Assembly (NCBI GenBank): GCA_022393335.1
Contig: JAJEKB010021807.1
Span: 49,021 to 113,020 of the forward strand
Length of the DNA stretch: 64,000 nucleotides
Source of the DNA: Macrotrachela quadricornifera
Lineage: Eukaryota > Rotifera > Eurotatoria > Philodinida > Philodinidae
Direction of reading: 5' to 3'
The notes beneath the pieces were generated by a model that made no database searches, was not told the origin of the DNA, and was given only the letters and a program-made list of their open reading frames with translations. Each line of letters begins with the position of its first letter. The first letter of the stretch is position 1. Shown here piece after piece: positions 34,537 to 45,763 of this stretch. A program made the position numbers and the translations under genes.

Positions 34537-36269
34537 ATGCACACAGTGAAGAACATCAACATCGATTTGATTCGTAAGAACATTCAAGGTACTATCAAGA
34601 GTAATACCAAGTAAGCTCTTCTTCCTATTACCTGATGACAGAACCCCTTCTCCATTCAGTTGTGTCCTCATAACAATAGGTTCACTCAATCCAGTTCATC
34701 GAGCGCATTTGGGTAATCTGAAACTCGTGCGAGACCATATTGAACGAGAACTGGGCTATCATGTACTTGCTGCTTATTTATCTCCTTCACAGTATGTATT
34801 ATCATTCACATCATCCACTCTGATAATCTCTTTTTCTCTCTAGTGATGATTATCTTGGTCGAAAAATGAACATACTCAAGAGTATTCACTATGATTCTGA
34901 ATTTCGATGTCGTCTCTGTGAAGCAGCCATCGAAGAAGAAGGAACAAGAGAATGGATGGGTATATCAAGGGGTGAAAGTGAATATTCTACCTCCGTTTGG
35001 GCCCCTCAAGTCTGCAAGTGCCTTGCTGCTTTTCTCAATCATGAGTTAACTGGACTCGAACTCCATCATCCTATTCGTGTCATATATGTCTGTGGTCTAG
35101 ATCATTTCAATATTGCTCATCATGGAAGCATATCTCGTCTTACAGAGGAACGCAATGTGGGTCTTGCTGTTGTTTATCGTCAAGGAGAAGATGAATCGAA
35201 CATTCATCGTACCATCAAACACAATCCTCAAGTGATCTATGTTGATCTGATGGAACAACGAGATACTCTGGTGAACATATCTTCGACAAAGGCTCGAGAA
35301 GCTCCTGATGCAACACTCACTTACAAATCTGTTATTCAACTTTTGAATCTGAATTTTCGTTCAACCTTTGGACTGCTACTAGATTCTGTCAATCATGTAG
35401 CAAATTACTTCAGCAAGTTAAGTGAAAGTGAACTGCTCAGCATCAACAATCAGGAATTGGATGTCATTATAAGAAAGTACACTGAACACGTGGAGCCTTT
35501 GATCATCAGTCGTATACCTGAATATAATAAGATGAGCAGCTATTTCGATGGTTATATTCATTTACATACTCTCAAATGCTTTATTTGTGTTCATACAGTC
35601 ATCGGTGACTGCAGTAAGAATAATGACAGATTCAGTGGTTTGAGCTTCTCTGATAAAAACATTCTTAATTGGTCTCTCTTACTACATGACATAGGGAAGA
35701 TTATAGAATTGGACTCGAAGCACGAGATCCAACGCGACCCTATTCATCCGTTTAAATCGTCTGCAGTTGCAGTGAAAGTGTTAGCCAAACAGGTATTTAC
35801 GGATGCTCAAATGGAGACAAAAATTGAAAGTTGGTGTAAATTGGTTAATTCAGCTGTTGTCGCAGACACTTGTTCTACTAATACAAACAGTCTCTACAAT
35901 AGGAGTATGTATGCTCTGAAGCACGACAACAGTATTCTGAGTGATATTCTCACTGGACTGGATGACATATTCGGCACGAGCACAATGGTTAGTGATATCG
36001 TCAAACTTGTGTTGCTTCATCAATCGGTTACATTCATCGAAATGTTTCCTCCTGCAGCTCCCCTAACGGAAGCCGAGATCATGCAACATTTCACACCTCG
36101 ATTGATGTGGTTATTGAGTTTATTGACTACTGTAGACAGTTGTTCCTATTATATTAACAAACCCGAATATCAGAAGAAATACAGTGGAATCATTCAAAGC
36201 AATGCGGAAAAATTCATGCATTTATTGGATCCTGACAAGACATTTGAAACCAATTTTCACTTCGTCTAG
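34537..36269 (+). CDS. NMN adenylyltransferase-like domain fused to HD domain
   Basis: Three exons: 34537-34610, 34660-34791, 34844-36269, with introns of 49 and 52 bp and continuous frame; 543 residues. The first two exons supply the nucleotide-binding motif GSLNPVHRAHL (32-42) and SPSHDDY (about 66-72), as in NMN/nicotinate-nucleotide adenylyltransferases of NAD synthesis. The third exon carries VCGLDHF (about 151-157) and ISSTKAR (214-220), the family's C-terminal ATP-binding signature. From about 300 an HD-type metal phosphohydrolase follows, with candidate ligands His 308/310, LLHDIGK (His-Asp 350-351) and HPFKSSA (His 370). Bacteria have NadD fused to an HD protein (YqeK type), so NAD or dinucleotide metabolism is a reasonable inference. 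The ATG at 34537 fits the splice frame; the gene looks intact. Confidence 0.75.
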
Positions 36270-37683
36270 TTCTTTATATTTAATTAATTATTTAAATATT
36301 TGAGCAAAGGTTCTATGTAAAAACGCTGAAAAACGCCAAAAACTCTGAATTTTCGAAAAAACCCAGACTTTTCAACCGAATGGCTTGAGCTCTCTGATCC
36401 ACCGGCTTTCTTTTTTGTGTTTCCTATATAAGCAGCTGTATCTCTGCACTTACATCAGTTGTTCCACAGTTGTTTATCCAGTTGACTTGTGTTCATCCTC
36501 TCCCCGTTGTGTGCTCTCTCCTCCCTCCTTCTTCTCTCTTGTTTTGATCGTGAATAAAGGTGAAGTCGAGATACAAACTCTTCATGTCCTTACACCACTG
36601 CTATTTGATTGGGGCAAGCAGGCTGTGGTTCTAGTCCAGCGTAAAACTGGGCTTGTCCAGAAACAGTAAACCTAACTTCCGAATTGGAATCCTGTGCTAG
36701 CTTTATACTTTCCGTCCATCACTTCGAGACCATATTCAAGTTTAGGAGTGACGAGTACTGTGGATAAATCTCTGTCTTACCCGTATGAAAACAAGGTGGT
36801 TTTGACCCATCAGCCTCAGACGTATAAAGGTACTCCATGTTCAAAGTATTAAAGCGCCTGTGAAACATACAATAAGTGTGAGATTCGTCTGGAATACACA
36901 TTCCAGAAAAATGCTTGCAGAGCAAACTATTCACCGGTTTCACTAAGTATTTTTTCTCATGAATCTTAGCACAAAGGACGTTTACAAAGGTGCATTGAAG
37001 AGTCGTCTGGTGTCGGTTCCTGTTTGTTTGAACGGTTTCGCGAGCATTTCGGTCAAAGTATGTCATGAAATAGTTACTTGACGGAAGCTGGATAGAAATT
37101 CTCATGACATTTATTTGCACATTTTTTTCTATAACGATTAAAACTTAATTAGATTTCATACGCTCGACCGTGAACTTCGTCAAACGTAGTACATGGACGA
37201 TATAGACCCTTTCACGTTCACTTGTGTACTTATGTTGAAAATGGGAGTTCAAAGGCGTATAGGAACCATGTTATCTCCGCAATACTGCCATTCCTCAGTA
37301 GAAATATAGATATCATCAAGACTGTATTTTTTGTATCAAAGATGGTTCTGTCTTGAGCTACCCAATATCCATATCCGTGAACAGACCGGATACGACATTC
37401 TATGCGTATTTAATATACGAAAGAATACCAATACTGCACATGCCTAGTTGTTTGAACCTTTTACACCAACAGCTTCATAACATATCTATGAAGAACTGTG
37501 TAAAGCGTTACAGCAACAGGTTGAATGCGTGTTTTTCGAACGGGTCGCTATCGTTCGTTGGTGTGCCGGAAGAACGAGAGCTATCCCTGCAGTCGATCGT
37601 GTTCCGTATACTAGACCACGTGGCATGCCTAAGTGCATTCATTCTGGTAGGAACTATGAAGATACTTGCTTCTTAGCGCTTAT
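36270..37683. other. Intergenic with LTR-like or promoter segment
   Basis: 36425-36432 is TATATAAG and AATAAA occurs at 36553-36558, with C/T-rich sequence between, as in an LTR U3-R. No partner LTR was found. Frames at 36719-37120 (minus) and 37353-37676 (plus) have no clear domain; the latter has VGVPEERE, faintly reminiscent of LINE ORF1 proteins. Confidence 0.35.
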
Positions 37684-38213
37684 CATTACAAAACTGGGAC
37701 CTTTTGGCCCGAGTGTTCTAGAGGCATAGTTGTGGTACAAAAAGATAGAGAATTCAAATTCTGATGCCGCCAGTGGGCTCTTTTGAATTTTGACCCTTTT
37801 GAAGTATTTAGATAGCTTTTTTGATGCCCTTGTCCGCTTGCGACTCCTGTCGGCTTTTGTCGCAATCGATCCAGCATATCAAATTACATATAACCCGACG
37901 AAAAAATTTCAAAAAAAGTCATTGGGTCTGTGTGCTCACACCCAGACACCTACCACTACTCCCTAATCCACACCCAGTGACTTTTCAAAATTTTTTCGTC
38001 GGATTATATGTAGTTTGATATGCTGAATCGAATGCGACAAAAATCGACAGGGGTCAAAAGCAGACAAGGGCATCAAAAAAGCTATCTAAATACTTCAAAA
38101 GGGTCAAAATTCAAAAGAGCCCGCTGTCAGCATCAGAATTGAAGTCTCTATCTTTTTTGTACCACAACTATGCCTCTAATATACCTGGGGCAAAAGGTCC
38201 CAGTTTTGTAATG
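37684..38213. mobile_element. 530-bp palindromic foldback element
   Basis: Begins CATTACAAAACTGGGACC and ends with its complement. The arms of about 235 bp match almost base for base (GGCATAGTTGTGGTACAAAA and its complement near 38154-38173) around a loop of about 50 bp near 37945. No coding capacity; the flanks do not give a clear duplication. Confidence 0.85.
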
Positions 38214-39746
38214 TAGCTTACTGACGAGGAAAGGACACCATCTATTCAGTCGCTTTTGAGACCTAACCTAGTGGATGCTAGGTAATAAAATATGCTGATT
38301 CCGAATATGACACACCCCGGGCCGCTCCCAGGTGCTCTCTTTTTTCTTAATGTTGATGACATCGTGACCCAATATTTTATACATAGTGATTTATATGTCG
38401 TTCACTAAAAGGTGACATGTTTGACATCATGAATGAAAAAATGTCACCTAAATTGTTTCAGCAAAATCTATTTCTTGCCATTTAACACCCTTTCATAGTC
38501 AATGTTCGCCCTCTCCGTTAGGGTATTGTCACAAAATCCATAACTTAAAGTCCGGAAAAACATCCGGAATTTAGATGTGTGCGTGTAGGTGATTTTTTAA
38601 TAGTAGATTTTTCCGGACTTTCGGTTTCCGGATTTTCAGACATATTCTCTTTAAAGTAATTAGTTAATATCTGTGATGGCACTGTCTAGATATTTTGTCT
38701 GAAAACAGCTTCTAACAAATATTTTAATTTAAATTAGAAGCACGAAGGCGCAGTTTACTTCTCTTCTCCTTTCTTTATGTCTTCCCCTCTTCATCATTCT
38801 CGTGCAAACAACGAGAGCTGAGATAGTGAACGAAAATATCATATTCAATGAGGATAAATCTGAGAAGAGCTGGTTCGAGGAAAGCAATATGCGAATATGG
38901 ACTGTATCTGTCCCGGTCCTCACACACATCTACATCGTTCACTCTGCTCTAGGTCATAGGCCGGATTCTCAAATTCTCCAGGTTCTAGCTCTGTACAAGA
39001 AAGAAGCGGATACCGAGGCGATGCGTCTCAAGTTTGAACTCGAATCGACGAGTGAGAATCACATCGGCCGAGTGATGATCAAACATGCAAAAGTGGTGTC
39101 CGAAGAAGAAATTCGATCGACTGGCGAAGGACCTACAGAGAGAACTGGATGTACCGCGTCATCGTCGAATAAGAAGACAAGACTTGTGTGTTTTGTTGTG
39201 AGAAAATATCGAATTCAATAATAGTTTTTCTTTGTCGATCGAGGATCAGGCGGTTTTTCTGCGTTCACAGAGAGCTTTCCATCTGTGTGTGAGAGAGGTC
39301 AAAAAAATTTTAACAAAGTCTGTCTAGCGAATAACTATGATCTTCTTCTTCTGTTTTTGGGCATGATCGGTTCCTGTGCGAATATCTATCTGTTTACACG
39401 TCAACGATATCAATAGAGTTTGTGTTCAGTTTTTCTTGCAACTGGTGCCTCTTTTGACGGTCTCTATCTCATCATGTCATTAGCTGGATGAGTATAAGAC
39501 CGTAGCATAATTTTTGATTTCTTCTACCAAAACCTTCGAATGACCTTCTAAACGAAAATTTGTCTGCTGAGTGCCGTTGAGTTCTCGTTCGATTTTTGTT
39601 CGACCAACTCGAATATTCAGTTAGTGGGCTCTGAAACTTCTTTATTACCAGCCAGAAAAGAGACTCTACATAATGATTAAAGTTTCGTTTCTGGATAGAG
39701 GTTTATCGTCAGAACCGTCATCGAATGGTGTGGATTTCGAAAATTC
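38214..39746. other. Intergenic, one unexplained frame
   Basis: A plus-strand frame at 38802-39221 (139 codons from ATG) is charged and Glu/Lys-rich in its second half. It has no motif I recognise and no splice partner. I do not call it a gene. Otherwise featureless. Confidence 0.3.
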
Positions 39747-40664
39747 TTAAGGGGGGCCCCCCCCCTCACCACCGAACTTTGTTATTTCTCATCCGATTTC
39801 AACGAAAATTTCAGAGAATGTTAGTCTTGGCTAGAGGAGACTGTGGTTAAAATATCTCCTCAAATCTCTGAGAAACGAATGAGTTACAGTCAATTTATTG
39901 GTCAAAAGTACCCTCCACGCGGGCAAGGTTTTCGATATAAAAATATTAGCTAATCATGTCGGGGTGGTTTTTAAATTGTAGAGTGGCCTTAGGGCCAGAT
40001 CCTCACGATCTCTGATTTTCGAATTTCCCTTTGTTTGATTTTTAAAAACACTTTGTCGCAAAATGTTCAAATTCAAAGCGCTCATCAAAATGATATATCT
40101 AAGTTTTTTATTTCAGCAAAAGAGAAATTCAAAAATCGGAGAACGTGAGGATCTAGCCCTAACTGTCCTCTATTCAACAAAAAAAAATTATCCTTTCTTT
40201 ATTGAGTCGTTATTGAGAAATCCTTGCCCGCGTAAACGGTATGGTCGAAAAAATTGATTTTGAGAAAAACGCAAAAGAAGTTTTAGAAATGGATTTTTAC
40301 AGCCAAATCCCGAAAAGCATGTTTACATGGTATATTTTCAATATATGTCAATGGACTTTTTGAAAGCGCGTAACAAGCGAATAAGCTAACGCCATCTATC
40401 ATACTTGATATAAAAAAATGTTATATGCAATGCGGTTATATGGAACAACAAGCAGTTTTTCAAAACGTGAGAACCATAAAAATTTCTAGGAAAACAGAGT
40501 AGTAGGGTAGAAATTTTTTTTGATAAGTCTTTTGAAACCTAGCCATTTTTCGAAAAACCATACATATTCTGAAAGAGGAAATTTCGGCGCATCTTCCTAA
40601 ACTAAAAATTCAATATTGAGTTATTTTCGAAAAAAACATTTTTCTGAGGGGGGGCCCCCCTTAA
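39747..40664. mobile_element. TTAA-flanked palindromic element
   Basis: TTAA at 39747-39750 precedes GGGGGGCCCCCCCCCTCA, and the complementary end GAGGGGGGGCCCCCC precedes TTAA at 40661-40664. The interior also pairs with itself (AGATCCTCACGATCTC with GAACGTGAGGATCT; CGCGGGCAAG with CTTGCCCGCG). TTAA duplication is typical of piggyBac-type insertion. No transposase is visible in the 918 bp. Confidence 0.7.
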
Positions 40665-43600
40665 GATTTCTGAAACAAGCGTTGTTTTGGCATACACTCG
40701 AAAAGTTTTAGCGCGATTTTTCAAGTTTTTGTCCAGCAATGTATAGGCAGGTAAACATGTGACTAAAAGATCTGTCCTGAACCTGTCCCGGAAAATTTCA
40801 AAAGTTTGAGTAAAATCGTTCAAAGCCTCTAAAATTATTATATACATTACGAAATTTGTAAAAATTCATTTGTCCTATTTGTAAGACAGGGTAGAACAAA
40901 CATGTTTACCCGCCTCTATTTTTTATGCAGTTGTTTTCCTTCTTCCGTCATAGATCAATCATGCGTAACATCATTCGTTTGTCTGCCTGTTGATTATCAG
41001 ATTTTTTAAACTTTACTGACCGCACAAAGGGTTTGCAAAAGGACAAACAAGTATAAAATGGCACACAAGCCGTCTGTCTCTTTAACCTCGACAGTCACTT
41101 CGCTCGCAAATTTTCTCATCTCTGTTCCAGTGCTGTGCCATCAACAGAGTTATATTGATGCAGATAATGTTGCGAGATTGCTTTTATGACTACTTCCACG
41201 GATTGTTGCTCAATGACTATTCTTTCTTAACTTGTCAAACTTGGTTCTGATCGAACTAATCATGAACTAGATACCCGGGTGGGTGCGGGACGAATTTTCT
41301 CCCTCCTGCCATTTTTTTAAAGTACTCAGAAGAAATGCTAATACTCGCTAATGCTTTAGTAATATAACTCAGTGTTGAGCAGACTTTTTGTGTGTTCTTA
41401 CGTATGAACTACCGTTCATCTTTTTCTTACGAGACGCAAATACGCATTATGATCTGTAAATAGATCTACAAAGTAATCCGCTAAATATGCTCACATGCCA
41501 AATCGCTTCGACAAGCCTGACATTGGTACAGTATAGCTTTTCTTCGCAGGCATCAAAAGGAAAACCAATCGAGCGATATTTTCATTATTCAAAATGCCCG
41601 CATAGACATTATGCACACGTGTCATTCAGACTATCCTTCCTTTGCGCATGCGATAGATAAAATCCGGTGAGCAATAGGCTACGTAATCGAAATGGCTAAT
41701 AATGCTTCCTTTTCCTTTGTAGGATTCTGCACTTACTCTCACCTTCTTGTATTTAATACATACACTTTTCTTCTAGTTCAGGTACTGTATAAGAATGACA
41801 TGTCATGCCTCGATGACTCTTTCCAATATACGGAAAAAACAAACAAAAACTCTCGACATTCTGTGTAAAGATCCAGTTCATATGGTGCCCCCGATTTCTT
41901 ATTTGAAGTGCGTTCAACGCGTTAAGGGTACCCCCTAAATTTCATCAAATTTTTGAAAAAATTTTCTTCGATGAATCAATAGGCCTCGATGTCCTCTCCA
42001 TTTTGAGTTATCTCCCAACTCGGGAGGACCTTTCCATCAATAGCTATTAATTTTTTGCTGTCACCCATCACTACAGGTTTTCATTTCAGTAGAATGGATA
42101 TAGCGCCTTAGATAGGGTCGGAAAAACTCGCGCTTATTACAACCTTGTAGAGCGTCTGATTCTGCATCAGAATATGTGTCATTCATTAGGAACAAACATC
42201 TGTCTCATTAGCGATAACATGAGCGCCTTTTTCCGTTCTCTTGCTTACTGTCTAGCGCAAAACAGCGTTCGTTCAACTTGGCCCAGCTTACGACCCTATC
42301 GAAACTTGATCCGATTGAGCTGAAAATTTTATCACACATAATTGATTACGGTGAAAATAAAATGTATGAAATTTAGAAATGAAACATTTGTTCAGATATA
42401 AGTCAAGATATCCAGTTCATACGTTCACATAAAAAAAACGATTCTTAAATAATCATAAAATTTCAATGTGATTACTATCGCTTCAGCATTGTCAAAATTC
42501 ATTGTAGGAAAAAATCAAAAGAACATATAACGACAAGTAAAACTATATACAAATGCGAAGTATATTAAGATATGTTAAAGTACCTTAAAGTACATTGAAG
42601 TACTTTAAAGTATTTTAAAGTAGAAGTACAGTGTTTCTCCCTTTTCTTTAGTCCAGATAAAATAAAAATAATAATAAATTATAACTGAATTTTTAATGAA
42701 AAAAAAGACCGGGACCACTTTGCAATTCCCTAGTGTAGTGTACTACAATGGAGTCTCATAAGATAATAAAGATAAAATCTAAAATTTTGGCTCTGTTAAG
42801 TTGTAAAGTTAATCATTTTATTCGTTTTGACACCCAACCGCACTCTCTAGTGTTTAAAATGGTGAGAGAATTTTGGAAATACGAAAGTATTAAAACAAAT
42901 AAACCTATTTTGAGAAAAGCGTAAAAGAAGATTGAGAAGTGAAATTGAAGACTTTCTATGGTAATATGGGATAAAATAAATTTTTTAGTGATTTTCCATA
43001 GAACATTGTATAAAACGAGCTCAGCAGACGTATGCACACGTTTATGGAAAAAGTTTTATTTGTTCTATATGGTCATATTATGTGCGTAATCGAATCACTG
43101 AGAACTTCTCGGTATAATATAAAACAAATCATCTGAGTTTATATCGTGAAAACCGATCAGAAAACCTATAAACTATAGTGCGTTCGAGAGCGGAGACTTT
43201 GCTCTATCAAATGCGCTGTAAATAAAAAAAAACGGAAAATTTGTCCAAAATCGACATTTTAGATTGGGAAGAAGAGGTCTAATGCGTTTGAATAGATCTC
43301 AATCGACTTATGCAAGAAAGTCTATTGGTCCGTCGAATTTCGACTTTACAAGTATGTTCAAACTGACGGTTTGCATTTCAAAAAAGAAAATTAACTGATT
43401 AAAAAAAATATTTCTTTGAATAAAACGTTTCCGGATATAGATTCTAAGACGATTTTTCTCAAGCTAATTGCATAACTGTCGTAAAAGATGGTTAAATAGT
43501 TTCTCATTAAGAAAAAGCTGAACATTGCATCGAGGATTAATCGAAAGCCGAAAGGCAATTGTTGAAATTAGTAGAATGTATTGACATTTCGTTAAGAGAT

Positions 43601-43805
43601 AGATCTGTTTGTTTTCAATTAATTAATTCATCCACTCTCATCTGCATCCAGCAATTGTATACATAAGCATGTCTTACAGACAAAAACAGTCTACGTATTC
43701 TCGAATGGAGAGAAGATGAATAATTCTTTAACTGCTTGCTTTCGCTCCATTCTACATAATGGCTACAAGCTTTTTTTTATTCATGTCTCGACAGTAATCG
43801 GTGCT
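40665..43805. other. 3.1-kb intergenic, no gene seen
   Basis: No convincing coding frame. A TATAAAA-like box at about 41051 has no gene after it. 42111-42300 is bounded by GATAGGGTCG and its complement, a possible 190-bp MITE without a duplication. Confidence 0.4.
42568..42622. repeat. 10-bp tandem repeat, TTAAAGTA type
   Basis: Five or so imperfect units of about 10 bp: GTTAAAGTAC, CTTAAAGTAC, ATTGAAGTAC, TTTAAAGTAT, TTTAAAGTAG. Confidence 0.6.
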
Positions 43806-43813
43806 TATATAAG
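43806..43813 (+). promoter_or_regulatory. TATA box of the ICK-like gene
   Basis: TATATAAG lies 96 bp upstream of the ATG at 43902 and is followed by a GC-containing leader, a good match to a core promoter. Confidence 0.5.
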
Positions 43814-43901
43814 AGCAGCAGTATTTGTATAAAACCATAAGCACGCGTATTTTATAACTGTTACATATACTCGTATTTCTGCTCCCATTGACACCAGCAA
43901 T

Positions 43902-44399
43902 ATGAATAATATTAAAATTGTGGTTTACTTTGTGTGTATCTTAGTATTTCTGGTTGGACATTGTCATGCGACAAAAGGGAAAAAATCACAGCAAACTGTG
44001 AGCAAACCTGGTTGCCTTAGTCTTGGTGCTGTTTGTAATAGCCATACCGACTGTTGTGGTCATGATGATCCTGAAAGCGGTCATTGTGTTCTTTGCACTG
44101 GTATTCTTCAGGGACTTTTTGGTGTTGGCAGTCGTACGTGTGGTTGTAGTAAATTTTCTGTTGCTGGCAGTCGTGAAACCGGTACTATGACTAATATTTG
44201 TGACGGCAAAGATCGGTCCCGTAGCCGTGTTTGTCGTACACGTGTTGCTCCTCCTGGTCATATGTATTATCGTGGTGATGATTACTATTATGGTCGTGGG
44301 AAAAAAGCTTGGTATGTTGTTGCAATATATATAATGTCGATTCTAACTTACTATACTTCTTTTTTAATAGAATGTGGCGCGAACTCATCTATCTACTGA
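43902..44399 (+). CDS. Secreted cysteine-rich protein, knottin-like pattern
   Basis: The open frame is 165 codons. Residues 1-23 form a signal peptide ending CHA. The mature part begins basic (TKGKKSQQ) and has cysteines spaced C-x6-C-x5-C-C-x9-C-x2-C, the layout of inhibitor-cystine-knot folds, followed by C-x-C and two more cysteines. The C-terminal part is Tyr/Gly-rich and basic (RGDDYYYGRGKK). A donor-like GTATGT at 44312 and an acceptor-like TTTTAATAG near 44370 suggest an intron; splicing there gives a stop at the junction after about 136 residues, so the last 28 residues of the open frame may not be translated. It is likely exported and disulfide-bonded. A specific activity cannot be assigned. 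Confidence 0.65.
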   Translation: MNNIKIVVYFVCILVFLVGHCHATKGKKSQQTVSKPGCLSLGAVCNSHTDCCGHDDPESGHCVLCTGILQGLFGVGSRTCGCSKFSVAGSRETGTMTNICDGKDRSRSRVCRTRVAPPGHMYYRGDDYYYGRGKKAWYVVAIYIMSILTYYTSFLIECGANSSIY

Positions 44400-44575
44400 C
44401 AGTTGAATGGAGTCGTCAATCACCATCCGACACGATGGACATTATTAATTAGTTCGCACTCACTCATCTTTTGAATGATTGTTCCTTTTCTTTTTTTCTT
44501 TACAATTTTCAATTCTATTTTAAAAAGAAAACGATGATCTTAGATTCTGTCTAATTTTGCTCAAGTTTTGTTTTT

Positions 44576-45145
44576 TTAACACATTCGAGGCGATGTCGCC
44601 CACCGGTGGGCGACGCTATAGTTTCACGAGAAACTGTATAGAAAAGCACTTTCTTTTGCTTTTTTCTTAAGCAGGAGGTTAAACATAAGATGCCATTTGT
44701 TCTGTCTTCAGTACTTTATTTGAATCCTGTATTCCATAGCATAACGCTTATCATCAAAACACTCAAGACAAAAAAAAATTATCAGTCAGAACAAAAAGTT
44801 TTCACATTCGTTGCCGCTGCATTGCTCGCTTCTCTTGGCTGTTGTAGCCTTCCCATCGCATAGCAGTCAGTGCACTGTCTGCATACAATGCGTGTAGGTT
44901 CTTCTTATCCTTATCTCGCACGTAATGCATACTACACATTACAGAACGAAAAAACAACTTGACTCATTATTGAGCTGGACACGAGATTCAATTCACTGTT
45001 TAATTGTACAAAAAGAAAGATAGTAAAAAATCGATAGAAAAGAAAGGAAAGGATCAGTAAGTGCATTCACTACGAGTTTATTCTTCGTATGAACGAATAT
45101 TTCGATCGATTTTTGTACAAAACTGAATCGCCTCGAATGTGTTAA
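44576..45145. mobile_element. piggyBac-like MITE with TTAA target
   Basis: TTAACACATTCGAGGCGAT at 44576-44594 is repeated exactly in inverse at 45127-45145, including the TTAA. Next to the left end is a perfect 20-bp palindrome (44595-44614, GTCGCCCACC and its complement). 570 bp, no coding capacity. TTAA targeting with a subterminal palindrome is the usual piggyBac MITE form. Confidence 0.85.
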
Positions 45146-45301
45146 TGAAAAATATTTTATAATTTATTCTTCTCTTTCTTGCTTGGTATGAAAAAGTAAC
45201 AAGTAACGCTCGTCTGAAGACTTGCTCAGCTCTTTCTCGTAGAAATCGTGTTTCTAAATTACCGTCAAGCTATTCATTTATAAAATTTTAAAAAATCGAA
45301 G

Positions 45302-45630
45302 TCAGATTCAAGTTTATGGGCATTAACGGCCGTTGACCAAACTTCATAAAAAACAAATGTTCTATGTTTAAAATTTGTTGTTTGTTTAAAAAATTGATCG
45401 TCAAAAAATTTTTATGCAACTGACATCAGATTCGAGTTCCTCGAACCCCATTACCCTTCGGTCAACCCTTATAAAAAAATTTTTTTTTTGTAGAAAAAGT
45501 GATCCTTTGTGTAAAAAATTGATTCTCAAAAAAATTTCGAAAAACTAACATCAGATTCGGATTCCTCGACCCCGATTACCCTTTGGTTAAGTTTTATCGA
45601 AAATATCAATACAATGTTTTTTTGACCTTT
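45302..45630. repeat. Tandem repeat, ~124-bp unit, 2.6 copies
   Basis: TCAGATTC recurs at 45302, 45426 and 45551. Each unit continues with CATTACCCTT.GGT-like sequence (the first more diverged) and then poly-T/A and AAAAAATTGAT..TCAAAAAA. The third unit is partial. Confidence 0.7.
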
Positions 45631-45763
45631 TGCGGACATACAAGCAAGCAAGCAGACAATTTATGTTTGCAAGACTCTTCTCTACGAGAAATAGAATAAA
45701 ATGAAGAATGATGAAAAGTGTCTTAAACTTTTGCCTATAGGAGAAAAAATGTATTTCACTGTA

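Noticed and set aside
36719..37676. Frames of 133 and 107 codons near the LTR-like segment
   Set aside because: Weak resemblance of VGVPEERE to LINE ORF1 is too short to support a call.
38802..39221. 139-codon charged frame
   Set aside because: No recognisable motif, no promoter or splice partner; could be real but unsupported.
42813..43037. 74-codon minus-strand frame
   Set aside because: Hydrophobic low-complexity, no signal of conservation or splicing.
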